Positions 23,672-31,279 are shown, counted from the first letter of the stretch. The stretch is DNA of 31,819 bases from Selenomonadaceae bacterium UBA3796 (GCA_002369175.1 DFES01000049.1:5490-37308), one strand, 5' to 3'. The notes: generated by a model not told the origin, from the sequence alone. Numbers and translations: made by a program.

Positions 23672-23712
23672 TACGCCCTTACACGAAAACTAGAATTCTT
23701 CAAAAATCGTTC

Positions 23713-24621
23713 CTAGCGAATGAACACCACATTCGTCTTTTCAAGGAAGCCAGATGTCCTGTTTTCAATCAAGACACGGTTAGCATCCGCCACGGAAATC
23801 ACGGGATAGCTGTTGTTGTTCTGCACAGCCACTGCCCTGACTACCAGGGGATTGCTGCCTGCACGGGCAGTACCGCCCTGAATGTCCGTTGTATAGCTTG
23901 CCATGCCGTGAGCGATGATATAATCCGGATTCAGGTTTTTGTGCCCATAAATGTTTTCACCCTTCTCATTCCGGATCACCGGGCTCATGACCGGACTCAG
24001 TCCCAAACCGCGGCAATCCACGATAAGCCCCGTATAGCCTCCGATGGCATTGCTGCTGGCAGCCGGCGCAGGCGGATTTCCTGCAGTCACGTCAATGCGC
24101 ACGCTGACGGAAGCAGAGGAATCATAAGCCGGCATGGAAGGTGCAACCGACGGCACCGGATCCGGAAAAGTCTCCATCGTCTCATGTCGAGGCATGACAG
24201 CCGCCGCCAGGGAATCACCCAAGCCAAACATGGCAATCCTCATGGTTACCTCATAGCCGCCGTCGGGAGTCTGGCGTTCGCTGATAACCTGAGCGCCCCT
24301 TATCAGGGCATTGACCCTGGTACGGGTAACATCGCTGGTCACCATGAAATTCTCTACGGTGGTTTCAGAGTCCACATTGACCCCCTTGACAATTTCCGCC
24401 AACTGACGGTAACCGTCCACAACCGCTGCCCGGCGTGCCAGCATCCGTGCCTGTGACTGGTTCCAGGCTCTGGCCGGTGGAGCACCCATACCGACAACCG
24501 TAATCGTAGAATCCTGCCAATCCAAATTATCTGCCGGCATAGCCAGAACACTCGCCATGGAGAACATCAAAATCGCCAATACCGAAGCCAGCAAGGAAAA
24601 CAGCCTTGTTACTTTTTTCAA
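23713..24621 (-). CDS. Exported LPP20-like domain protein
   Basis: From a TTG start at 24621, with GAGGGAG 8 bases before it, the frame gives 302 residues. A signal peptide (KKVTRLFSLLASVLAILMF, cleavage after about ASVLA) leads to a domain resembling LPP20: ITVVGMGAPP, ARMLARRAAVVDGYRQL, a variable segment, GAQVISERQTPDGGYEVTMRI. A Ser/Pro/Ala-rich linker (about 150-195) precedes a C-terminal part with LIVDCRGLGL and SPVIRNEKG. There is no lipobox cysteine, so it is soluble outside the membrane or held another way. Function is unknown. It is divergent from the HTH regulator. Confidence 0.72.
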   Translation of the reverse strand: MKKVTRLFSLLASVLAILMFSMASVLAMPADNLDWQDSTITVVGMGAPPARAWNQSQARMLARRAAVVDGYRQLAEIVKGVNVDSETTVENFMVTSDVTRTRVNALIRGAQVISERQTPDGGYEVTMRIAMFGLGDSLAAAVMPRHETMETFPDPVPSVAPSMPAYDSSASVSVRIDVTAGNPPAPAASSNAIGGYTGLIVDCRGLGLSPVMSPVIRNEKGENIYGHKNLNPDYIIAHGMASYTTDIQGGTARAGSNPLVVRAVAVQNNNSYPVISVADANRVLIENRTSGFLEKTNVVFIR

Positions 24622-24777
24622 CTGTCTCACTCCCTCAATCAATTCCTTATGATGCATTATTTTTCCATATATGAACAAGATCTTACATGATACCATCATC
24701 GGGCTCCCGTTCCAAAACACGCGCACCCTCTTTTTGTGCCCCCCTTTCATGATGTCTGGTGGACAATCCCTACTCTT

Positions 24778-24805
24778 ATTATACAGAAAATCGCTGTAAT
24801 GTATA
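24778..24805 (-). promoter_or_regulatory. Possible promoter of the LPP20-like gene
   Basis: On the minus strand TATAAT (24778-24783) is preceded 16 bases upstream by TATACA (24800-24805). It would give a leader of about 150 bases with three short hairpins (GCAC/GTGC, CGGG/CCCG and ATGAT/ATCAT) before the TTG start. Confidence 0.5.
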
Positions 24806-24819
24806 TACCTGAAACGGAA

Positions 24820-24908
24820 TTGTCACTGACAAAACTGGCAATTATGTGACAAACAGCTGTATTCATCGAGAAAACGTGCTACAATAACAGCAACGCAACG
24901 AATTGTCA
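24820..24908. promoter_or_regulatory. Cluster of TGACAA half-sites in the divergent promoter region
   Basis: TTGTCA-C-TGACAA forms a perfect palindrome at 24820-24832. Another TGACAA lies at 24847-24852 and a TTGTCA at 24903-24908, next to the ribosome site of the HTH gene. Four copies of one hexamer within 90 bases between two divergent genes, one of them a regulator, suggest an operator. The rest of the 301-base gap (24622-24922) holds the two promoters and the LPP20-like leader. Confidence 0.5.
24877..24885 (+). promoter_or_regulatory. Extended -10 promoter of the HTH regulator gene
   Basis: TG-C-TACAAT (TG at 24877-24878, hexamer 24880-24885) is an extended -10. The matching -35 (CTGTAT, 24857-24862, 17 bases upstream) is poor. 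The start would lie about 30 bases before the ATG, just beside the fourth TGACAA-type half-site. Confidence 0.55.
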
Positions 24909-24922
24909 GGAGGAGATTGCCC

Positions 24923-26473
24923 ATGGGAATTGACATATCGAGAAAACTGGATTTCCTCATGCGCTTGACCAATACCCAGAACCGCGTTCTTGGAAAAGTG
25001 CTGTCCTTTGACGCATCCTATATCAGCCGCATACGCACAGGAAAACGCGGGGTTCCGCGAAATAACGACTTCATCCCGCTCCTTTCTGCTTATTTCGCCC
25101 GAAACATTGTACTGCCGCATCAGAAGTCGGCTCTTGCCAAGAGAATCTGCCCCCATAAAGAGTGGCCCAGTTCCCTGAAAGAAAGCGCCAATCTTCTCGC
25201 CCATTGGCTCACGGACATCACACATCCCATGGCGGATGACGATTTCGACATCATCGATGCAGATATCCGAACCATGACAAAGAACGCTCTGAGCCCCAAG
25301 GCCATCTTCGATGCCAGCCCGGCTTCCTTCTATTACGGCAATGCGGGAAAGCGGGAAGGAGTAGAACGCTTCCTCTCGGAACTCTGCGATATGTCCAGCC
25401 CGCCACTCCTCCTCCTCCACTCCGACGAGAACCTGACCTGGATGTATGAGGACGAGAATTTCGTCCAACGCTGGATCAAGCTTCTCATGGAATTTATCGC
25501 AAAGGGCGGCAAAATCAAAATCATCCACACAGTCCGCCGCAACATCGAGGAGATGTTGGAAGCCATCCGGAAATGGATGCCCCTATACACAACCGGCAAA
25601 ATCGAGGCTTACTACTGTCCCCGGATACGCGACAACATCTACCGCCGCACCCTGTTCGTCGCCCAGAACAAGTCCGCTCTGGTTTCCCATTCCATTATGG
25701 ACACAGAGAAATCCATGGTGAACATCTTCCTTCACGACAAGGGTGCCGTCAATGCCCTTGAAGACGAATTCTTCGATTTTCTCGCTCTGTGCCGTCCCTT
25801 GATTCGCATCTTCCATTCCGGAAACATTGAGGATTTCCTGCATACTTATGCGGAGTTCACAAAGGCAGATGACAATTTGATCATGCTCCGCTCCATCCCT
25901 TCGCGCTGCACAATGCCGGAAAGCGTAAACAGAAGCATGGCGGCGCGGATCAGCCATACCGCCTTCTCCCAGGAAACATCCCGCCTTCGGACACGCTTTG
26001 AGAATCATCTCCTGCAAGGGTTCCGTATCACGGAGATTTTATGTCTGAAGGATCCGGATACCATAGCAGACGACACCATCCCCCTCCCCTTCTGCGACCT
26101 CCTCGGACAGCCCGATCTCAAATACACCCGGCAGGAATTTCGCCAACACCTCGAACATCTCCTCGCATGCCTGAAAAGCCAGCCGAATTACCATGTCATC
26201 CTGCTCCCTCAAAGGAGCTTTATCTCCCACTCCGTCAAAGCCCTTTCCGAATTTGATCCGATAGCTTCCCCCATGGAAAACATCATGCTCATGATCAAGG
26301 AATCCACAGGAGTCCTGATGCACAACGCAGGGCAGGCAACCCTTGCCCTTTTCAGCAGCGAGTCCGACATCACTGCATCCTTTTGGGACTACCTCCACCG
26401 CATGACCCTGGGAGAAAACCGTCAGGAAACGATCCGCGCCCTGAAAAAGTACATAGATAGCCTATCCGACTAA
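24923..26473 (+). CDS. Large HTH-domain regulator of unknown ligand
   Basis: The 516 residues start with an XRE-like helix-turn-helix at about 8-60 (LDFLMRLTNTQNRVLGKVL, then SYISRIRTGKRGVP as turn and recognition helix). A long alpha/beta region follows: YYGNAGKREGVERFL, LLLLHSDENLTWMYED, KIKIIHTVRRNIEEMLEAIRKW, YYCPRIRDNIYRRTLFVA. Similar HTH proteins with this middle region occur in Clostridia, but I know no established function. The C-terminal half (about 300-516) has no motif I can name. The ATG at 24923 is 7 bases after AGGAGGAG, while an in-frame TTG at 24917 nearly touches it. No membrane segment is visible. Confidence 0.8.
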   Translation: MGIDISRKLDFLMRLTNTQNRVLGKVLSFDASYISRIRTGKRGVPRNNDFIPLLSAYFARNIVLPHQKSALAKRICPHKEWPSSLKESANLLAHWLTDITHPMADDDFDIIDADIRTMTKNALSPKAIFDASPASFYYGNAGKREGVERFLSELCDMSSPPLLLLHSDENLTWMYEDENFVQRWIKLLMEFIAKGGKIKIIHTVRRNIEEMLEAIRKWMPLYTTGKIEAYYCPRIRDNIYRRTLFVAQNKSALVSHSIMDTEKSMVNIFLHDKGAVNALEDEFFDFLALCRPLIRIFHSGNIEDFLHTYAEFTKADDNLIMLRSIPSRCTMPESVNRSMAARISHTAFSQETSRLRTRFENHLLQGFRITEILCLKDPDTIADDTIPLPFCDLLGQPDLKYTRQEFRQHLEHLLACLKSQPNYHVILLPQRSFISHSVKALSEFDPIASPMENIMLMIKESTGVLMHNAGQATLALFSSESDITASFWDYLHRMTLGENRQETIRALKKYIDSLSD

Positions 26474-26474
26474 A

Positions 26475-26516
26475 AACTGCGCCCCGTCTATGGAAAAACA
26501 TAGACGGGGCGCAGTT
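26475..26516 (-). terminator. 18-bp perfect hairpin after the HTH gene
   Basis: AACTGCGCCCCGTCTATG (26475-26492) pairs completely with 26499-26516 around GAAAAA. The T5 tract is on the minus strand side, so as a classic terminator it faces transcripts coming from guaB, although it begins one base after the HTH stop. On the plus strand it lacks a T tract but may still end or protect the message. Confidence 0.75.
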
Positions 26517-26681
26517 CAAGGTCAGTATAACCCCATAGTTCAAATGATGCCAGAGGTAAAATTGGGCTATTGGCACTCCAATGGAGTCATAGGATGCGCT
26601 CATCGCCTCCAGCCATCCACATCTTCTTTCCACAAAAGGATCTTGGCCAGTATTTCATTCTCAATGGCGCGCCAGATTTTC

Positions 26682-26720
26682 AAAAAAGCCCGTTTCGACA
26701 TCATCGAAACAGGCTTTTTT
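26682..26720. terminator. Two-way terminator downstream of guaB
   Basis: A run of A6 and GCC (26682-26690) pairs with GGC and T6 (26712-26720). The inner GTTTCGA (26692-26698) pairs with 26704-26710, with one mismatch between the two stems. T tracts occur on both sides. It stands 28 bases after the guaB stop. The 165 bases between this and the hairpin ending at 26516 hold no gene I can recognise, apart from an 11-bp palindrome CTCCAATGGAG. Confidence 0.85.
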
Positions 26721-26747
26721 TCGTGAAACGAATCAATCAGTATTCTC

Positions 26748-28259
26748 TTACTTGGACCGTGCCGAGAACTGATCCCGCAGAATAACATCATGGGAACCGC
26801 CCTCCACGATGCTCGTAGCAGACACCAGTGTGATTTTCGCCTTGTCGCGGAATTCCGGCAGGGAAAGAGAACCGCAGTTGCACATGGTAGAACGTATCTT
26901 CGAAAGAGTCACGCCCACGTTGCTCTTGAGGGAGCCGGCATAAGGAACGTAGGAATCCACGCCCTCCTCGAAAGAGAGCTTCTTGGAGCCGCCGAGATCG
27001 TATCGCTGCCAGTTGCGCGCACGGTTCGAGCCTTCGCCCCAGTACTCCTTGTAATACGTGCCATTGATCTTCACCTTGTCTGACGGGCTTTCGTCGAAAC
27101 GGGAGAAATAGCGTCCCAGCATCAGGAAATCGGCACCCATGGCAAGCGCCAGTGTCATGTGATAATCATGGACGATGCCGCCATCGGAACAAACGGGAAT
27201 ATAAATGCCCGTCTCTTCGTAATACTTGTCGCGTTCAGCGCAGACATCAATGAGTGCTGTCGCCTGTCCGCGCCCAATGCCCTTGGTTTCACGGGTGATG
27301 CAGATGGAGCCGCCTCCGATTCCCACTTTGATGAAATCCGCACCTGCATCCGCAAGGAAGCGGAACCCTTCCCCATCGACCACATTCCCTGCGCCGACCT
27401 TTACATCCTCGCCGAACTTCTCATGGATGTATTTGAGGGTGATGCGCTGCCACTCGGAAAAACCTTCCGAGGAATCGATGCACAGAGCATCCGCTCCTGC
27501 ATCCAGCAGGGCTGGCACCCGCTCCGCATAATCCCGCGTATTGATCCCGGCGCCTACGATGTAGCGCTTGTGCGCGTCAATGAGCTCCAGCTCGTTCGCC
27601 TTGTTGTCCGTATAGTCTTTCCGGAATACCATGTAACGAAGGCGCTGGTTTTTATCGATGAGGGGCAGCATGTTGAGCTTGTGCTCCCAGATCATGTCAT
27701 TTGCCATGGAAAGGCTCGTGGTATCCGCATCGGCATGGACGAGCTTCTCAAAGGGCGTCATGAAATCCTTTGCCTGCTCCTCTCCCGTCATGCGGGAAAC
27801 ACGATAATCACGGCTCGTAACGATGCCAAGAAGTTTCCCCGTAGGAGTCCCATCCTCCGTCACAGCCATGGTGGAATGGCCGGTCTTTTCCAGCAGCGCC
27901 AATATCTCGTTGAGTGTCGTTGTCGGCTTGATATTGGAATCACTGTCTACAAAACCCGACTTGTAGGTCTTGACGCGCCGAACCATAGCGGCCTCATCCT
28001 CAATGGACTGGGAGCCGTATATAAAGGACACGCCGCCTTCCTTGGCCAATGCAATGGCCATGGTGTCGTTGGATACTGCCTGCATAATCGCCGAAGTCAT
28101 AGGGATATTCATGGAGATCTTCGGTGCTTCCCCTTTTCTGAATCTCACCAGCGGTGTCTTCAACGAAACATTCGCGGGAATGCACTTATCCGACGAATAC
28201 CCCGGAACGAGAAGATATTCTCCAAAGGTATGCGATGGTTCTTTGAAATAAAATGCCAA
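26748..28259 (-). CDS. guaB: IMP dehydrogenase, Tritrichomonas-like type
   Basis: Oxidises IMP to XMP with NAD, the committed step to GMP. The TIM barrel is interrupted by a CBS pair at about 97-215. The catalytic loop GIGGGSICITRE has Cys320. The flap holds RARNWQRYD with the Arg-Tyr pair that activates water, and SFEEGVDSYVPYAG with a Glu where mycophenolate-sensitive enzymes have Gln. Wording of these loops and of the end (STMCNCG, ITLVSATSIVEGGSHDV) is very close to the Tritrichomonas foetus enzyme as I recall it, unlike common bacterial GuaB (SICTTR). It has 503 residues and lies 48 bases after the dipeptidase gene. Confidence 0.95.
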   Translation of the reverse strand: MAFYFKEPSHTFGEYLLVPGYSSDKCIPANVSLKTPLVRFRKGEAPKISMNIPMTSAIMQAVSNDTMAIALAKEGGVSFIYGSQSIEDEAAMVRRVKTYKSGFVDSDSNIKPTTTLNEILALLEKTGHSTMAVTEDGTPTGKLLGIVTSRDYRVSRMTGEEQAKDFMTPFEKLVHADADTTSLSMANDMIWEHKLNMLPLIDKNQRLRYMVFRKDYTDNKANELELIDAHKRYIVGAGINTRDYAERVPALLDAGADALCIDSSEGFSEWQRITLKYIHEKFGEDVKVGAGNVVDGEGFRFLADAGADFIKVGIGGGSICITRETKGIGRGQATALIDVCAERDKYYEETGIYIPVCSDGGIVHDYHMTLALAMGADFLMLGRYFSRFDESPSDKVKINGTYYKEYWGEGSNRARNWQRYDLGGSKKLSFEEGVDSYVPYAGSLKSNVGVTLSKIRSTMCNCGSLSLPEFRDKAKITLVSATSIVEGGSHDVILRDQFSARSK

Positions 28260-28307
28260 CGGAATCCCTTCTTTCTTTAATGTTTGCCAATGCCAAGACA
28301 GAGAACA

Positions 28308-29138
28308 TCAATGCTGCAGTCTCTGAACCGGGAAGGTGAAATATGTATCGGGATAGGGCTCATCCTTCAGGGTGAAGTGCCACCACTCCGTATCGAGAGG
28401 CTGAAATCCATGCTTCATCATTGCCTGGCGCAGAATCATGCGGTTGCGGAATTGAATGGTGTTGATTTTTCCATCCTTCGGAGGCGTATTGCCCAGGTAC
28501 TCTCCTCTGTATTTCATCGTATCTGCATTCCCACACCAGTCCGGGTGGCTTTCTATGCCGAAATGATCAAAGGTGCCGCCCATATCGACTTCTTTGCCGG
28601 TTTTCATATCGAACAGTGTCAAATCAATGGTAGAGCCGCGGCTGTGTCCGGATTTGGCAGCAATATAGCCTTCCGGAAAAAGTCTTGTCTTGTCCACGTC
28701 CGGATAAAAATACGCTTTCATGCGCTTATCATCCAGATCCTTTGCCCATCTTACAAAATTGTCCACAGCCATCTGGGGACGGTAAGCATCGTAGACTTTC
28801 AGTCGATAGCCCTGTTTTCTCACATCATCCGCCACGGCCTTGAGAGCTTCGGCAGCCTCCCGTGTCATGAGAACACAAGGTTCCTCATAACCTGCAATAC
28901 GATCTCCAACGAAGTTGTAAGTGGAGTAATACCTCACTTCCTGGATGATATCGGGAACGACGTCTGACAATACGACAAAACCGGCGGAGTCATTCGGTGC
29001 TGTACTCCTCACTGATTCCACAACCGAAGTTTGGCGATCCACGGCATTGCTGCCATCGGTTTCCTGCGCATAGACGGGCAGACAAACACTGGTTGCCAGA
29101 AGCGCCGCGCAGAGGAAGCGCGCCAATTTTTTTCTCAT
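28308..29138 (-). CDS. Exported D-alanyl-D-alanine dipeptidase (VanX/DdpX family)
   Basis: Hydrolyses the D-Ala-D-Ala dipeptide (peptidase family M15D). The 276 residues begin with a signal peptide (KKLARFLCAALLATSVCLPVYA), so it works outside the cytoplasm, unlike VanX of glycopeptide resistance. Zinc ligands are His165 and Asp172 in SGHSRGSTID and His254 in EWWHF, Glu251 is the base, and Arg120 in YDAYRP matches the transition-state arginine. The ATG at 29138 has GGAGG 8 bases upstream. No vanA/vanH or sensor genes are near, so a resistance role is not indicated; nutrient salvage from wall turnover is more likely. Confidence 0.9.
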   Translation of the reverse strand: MRKKLARFLCAALLATSVCLPVYAQETDGSNAVDRQTSVVESVRSTAPNDSAGFVVLSDVVPDIIQEVRYYSTYNFVGDRIAGYEEPCVLMTREAAEALKAVADDVRKQGYRLKVYDAYRPQMAVDNFVRWAKDLDDKRMKAYFYPDVDKTRLFPEGYIAAKSGHSRGSTIDLTLFDMKTGKEVDMGGTFDHFGIESHPDWCGNADTMKYRGEYLGNTPPKDGKINTIQFRNRMILRQAMMKHGFQPLDTEWWHFTLKDEPYPDTYFTFPVQRLQH

Positions 29139-29178
29139 TCTCATCGCCTCCATGCATTTTCTTATTTCACATATAGAC

Positions 29179-29207
29179 ATTATCTAAATTATAAAACACT
29201 TTGTCAA
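29179..29207 (-). promoter_or_regulatory. Promoter of the dipeptidase gene
   Basis: On the minus strand a perfect TTGACA (29202-29207) and GATAAT (29179-29184) are 17 bases apart. It is the best promoter in the window. It lies between the rplQ terminator and the dipeptidase start, and guaB may be read from it as well. Confidence 0.85.
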
Positions 29208-29222
29208 GACATATTTTTGTAC

Positions 29223-29247
29223 AAAAAAGCCGCCTTGCGGCGGCTTT
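29223..29247 (-). terminator. Terminator of the ribosomal alpha operon
   Basis: GCCGCC (29229-29234) pairs with GGCGGC (29239-29244) around TTGC. The flanking A/T runs extend the stem and give a T6 tract on the minus strand. It lies 17 bases after the rplQ stop. Confidence 0.92.
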
Positions 29248-29264
29248 GGATACATCGGAAGAAA

Positions 29265-29603
29265 TCAAACGAGTTCGATGATAACCATCGGCGCAGCGTC
29301 GCCGCGACGGGGTCCCAGCTTCAGGATGCGCGTATAGCCACCCTGGCGGTCGGCATACTTGCCTGCAATTTCATCGAACAACTTCCTCACTACATCCTCA
29401 TCAAGAAGGCGAGCAATTGCCTGACGGCGAGCACTGAGATCCCCACGCTTTGCGAGCGTAATGAGATGATCGATGAGGCCGCGGATTTCCTTGGCCTTCG
29501 CTTCCGTCGTTTCAATGCGTCCATATTTGAAGAAGGAAGTAAGGATACTTTTGAACAGTGCCTTGCGGGCACCGGAGTTACGACCGAGTTTTCTGTAGCT
29601 CAT
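29265..29603 (-). CDS. rplQ: 50S ribosomal protein L17
   Basis: A protein near the exit tunnel of the large subunit. The 112 residues carry the bacterial L17 pattern: MSYRKLGRNSGARKALFKSI, TTEAKAKEIRGLIDHLITLAKRGD, ARRQAIARL, and GGYTRILKLGPRRGDAAPM near the end. It is the last gene of the operon, 34 bases after rpoA, and is followed by a strong terminator. Confidence 0.98.
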   Translation of the reverse strand: MSYRKLGRNSGARKALFKSILTSFFKYGRIETTEAKAKEIRGLIDHLITLAKRGDLSARRQAIARLLDEDVVRKLFDEIAGKYADRQGGYTRILKLGPRRGDAAPMVIIELV

Positions 29604-29637
29604 GTATTTCCCTCTTTTCCTTATCTGTTAATTTGTA

Positions 29638-30597
29638 TCAAGAATTGCTGTCTGCCAAGGCCAAACCAAGCTCATCGAGTTTTTTCTTGACTTCCTCAAG
29701 AGATTTCCTGCCAAGGTTGCGAACCTTCATCATATCCTCTTCCGATTTTTGACAAAGATCGAAAACAGTGTTGATGTTGGCACGCTTCAGGCAGTTGAAG
29801 GAACGGACAGAAAGATCCAGATCCTCGATGGTCATCTCCATAACCTTTGAGGTATCGTCCTCTTCCTCTTCCGGGAAGGATGCTTCCTCCTCTACTTCCT
29901 CTTCCGGCAGCCCGTCCATGTTCTGGAACAGCTTCAGGTGCATGACAAGAATGCCTGCAGCCTTTGCCACAGCCTCCTCCGGACGCAGCGAACCGTCGGT
30001 CCACACCTCGAGGACGAGCTTGTCATAGTCCATCACATTCCCGACGCGAGTGTCCTGCACCGTGTAGTTCACGCGCAGAACCGGGGAAAAGATGGAGTCA
30101 ATGGGAATTACGCCAATGACATCATCCGGCTTCTTGTTCTTATCCGCCGGCACATAACCGCGGCCACGCTCGACAACCATCTCCATGCTGAGCTTTCCCG
30201 TCTCGTTGATCGTAGCAATATGGAGATCCGGATTGAGAATCTCAATATCGGCATCGCATATGATATCCGCTGCCGTTACTTCCTTCTCCCCCTCCGCATC
30301 TATGCGGATGGTCTTCGGCTCATTGCCCTGCATCTTGAGGCAGAGCTGCTTCAAGTTGAGCACGATATTGGTCACATCGTCACGGACGCCCGGAATTGTA
30401 GAGAATTCGTGCAGAACCCCTTCAATCCGGATGGATGTTATCGCGGCTCCTTCCAGAGAGGAAAGAAGCATGCGGCGAAGGCCATTCCCAAAGGTCGTGC
30501 CATAACCACGCTCCAAAGGCTCGCAGATAAATTTGCCGTAGCGATTGTCCTCGCTGATTTCAGCAATCTCAATTTTCGGTTTTTCGATGTCTATCAT
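29638..30597 (-). CDS. rpoA: RNA polymerase alpha subunit
   Basis: Assembles RNA polymerase and contacts upstream promoter DNA and activators. The N-terminal domain has GYGTTFGNGLRRMLLSSLEGAA and the dimer and beta-contact regions. The C-terminal domain (about 245-319) has SVRSFNCLKRANI and VRNLGRKSLEEV. The linker between them is strongly acidic (PEEEVEEEASFPEEEEDD, about 231-248), in keeping with the acidic omega tail encoded at 6984-7418. It has 319 residues. AAAGGAGGG lies 8 bases before the ATG. Confidence 0.98.
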   Translation of the reverse strand: MIDIEKPKIEIAEISEDNRYGKFICEPLERGYGTTFGNGLRRMLLSSLEGAAITSIRIEGVLHEFSTIPGVRDDVTNIVLNLKQLCLKMQGNEPKTIRIDAEGEKEVTAADIICDADIEILNPDLHIATINETGKLSMEMVVERGRGYVPADKNKKPDDVIGVIPIDSIFSPVLRVNYTVQDTRVGNVMDYDKLVLEVWTDGSLRPEEAVAKAAGILVMHLKLFQNMDGLPEEEVEEEASFPEEEEDDTSKVMEMTIEDLDLSVRSFNCLKRANINTVFDLCQKSEEDMMKVRNLGRKSLEEVKKKLDELGLALADSNS

Positions 30598-30624
30598 TCG
30601 AAATTCCCTCCTTTCAACAGCGTT

Positions 30625-30661
30625 CAGTGGTTAGTTCTTAGTGATCAGCTACTACCCACTG
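30625..30661. repeat. Imperfect inverted repeat between rpsD and rpoA
   Basis: CAGTGG-T-TAGT (30625-30635) pairs with ACTA-C-CCACTG (30651-30661) with one mismatch. The loop contains AGTGATCAGCT, itself related to the arms (AGTGGTTAGT, AGTGATCAGC). The block lies in the 71-base gap of an otherwise tight operon. It looks like a small dispersed repeat or an RNA hairpin; there is no T tract. Confidence 0.5.
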
Positions 30662-30668
30662 CTCACTA

Positions 30669-31262
30669 TTATCTGGAGTACAACTCGACAATAGCCTGCT
30701 CATTGACAGGAACATCAATCTCCTCGCGATTGGGGAAACGAGTCACCTTGCCCGTAAGCTTATCCTGATCCGCTTCCAGCCATGCCGGAGCCGAGAGGGA
30801 ATTCTTGGTTTCCCTGAGTTCCTTAAAGAATGCGTTGCCTGCACTCTTCTCGGAAACAGCGACCACATCGCCGACAGAAACCAATGCAGAGGGAATGTCA
30901 AGGCGCTTACCGTTGACCGTGATATGCCCATGGCGGACAATCTGACGTGCCTGCTTGCGCGTATTGGCAAGGCCGAGACGGAATACAACATTATCAATCC
31001 GGCGCTCAAGGAGTCCCAAAAGGTTCTCACCTGTAATGCCCTGCATCTGCTTTGCCTTATCGTAATATCCACGGAACTGCTTCTCAAGCACACCGTAGAT
31101 GAACTTAGCCTTCTGCTTTTCCTTAAGCTGCAAACCGTACTCGCTGACCTTGCGGTTCGTGCGGCGCGGCTGGCGCTTGGACTGCTTGGAACGACCGATC
31201 ACAGCCGCTTCGATGCCGAGAGAACGGCACCTCTTCAAAGCTGGTACTCTATCAATTGCCAT
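30669..31262 (-). CDS. rpsD: 30S ribosomal protein S4
   Basis: A primary 16S rRNA binding protein that also represses its operon in several bacteria. The 197 residues start MAIDRVPALKRCRSLGIE, the zinc-free form common in Clostridia with a single cysteine, then KVSEYGLQLKEKQKAKFIYGV and the S4 RNA-binding domain (LLERRIDNVVFRLGLANT, HGHITVNGKRLDIPS). GGAGGTG precedes the ATG. Confidence 0.98.
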   Translation of the reverse strand: MAIDRVPALKRCRSLGIEAAVIGRSKQSKRQPRRTNRKVSEYGLQLKEKQKAKFIYGVLEKQFRGYYDKAKQMQGITGENLLGLLERRIDNVVFRLGLANTRKQARQIVRHGHITVNGKRLDIPSALVSVGDVVAVSEKSAGNAFFKELRETKNSLSAPAWLEADQDKLTGKVTRFPNREEIDVPVNEQAIVELYSR

Positions 31263-31279
31263 CTAGTTCTGCACCTCCA

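Noticed and set aside
24863..25528. Minus-strand open frame of about 220 residues within the HTH regulator
   Set aside because: It runs antisense to the regulator gene, has no ribosome site, and the plus-strand frame has a clear HTH, promoter and ribosome site.
26490..26726. Plus-strand 78-codon frame in the gap after the HTH gene
   Set aside because: It starts inside the hairpin stem, has no ribosome site and crosses the second terminator. I could not link it to a transposase or any other family.
28308..29138. Glycopeptide-resistance gene vanX
   Set aside because: The protein has a signal peptide and no vanH, vanA, vanR or vanS neighbours, so a cell-wall salvage dipeptidase is the better reading.
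30669..31262. Degenerate S4 that has lost its zinc site
   Set aside because: The start DRVPALKRCRSLGIE is the usual zinc-free form in Clostridia-type S4 proteins, so it is not a lesion.
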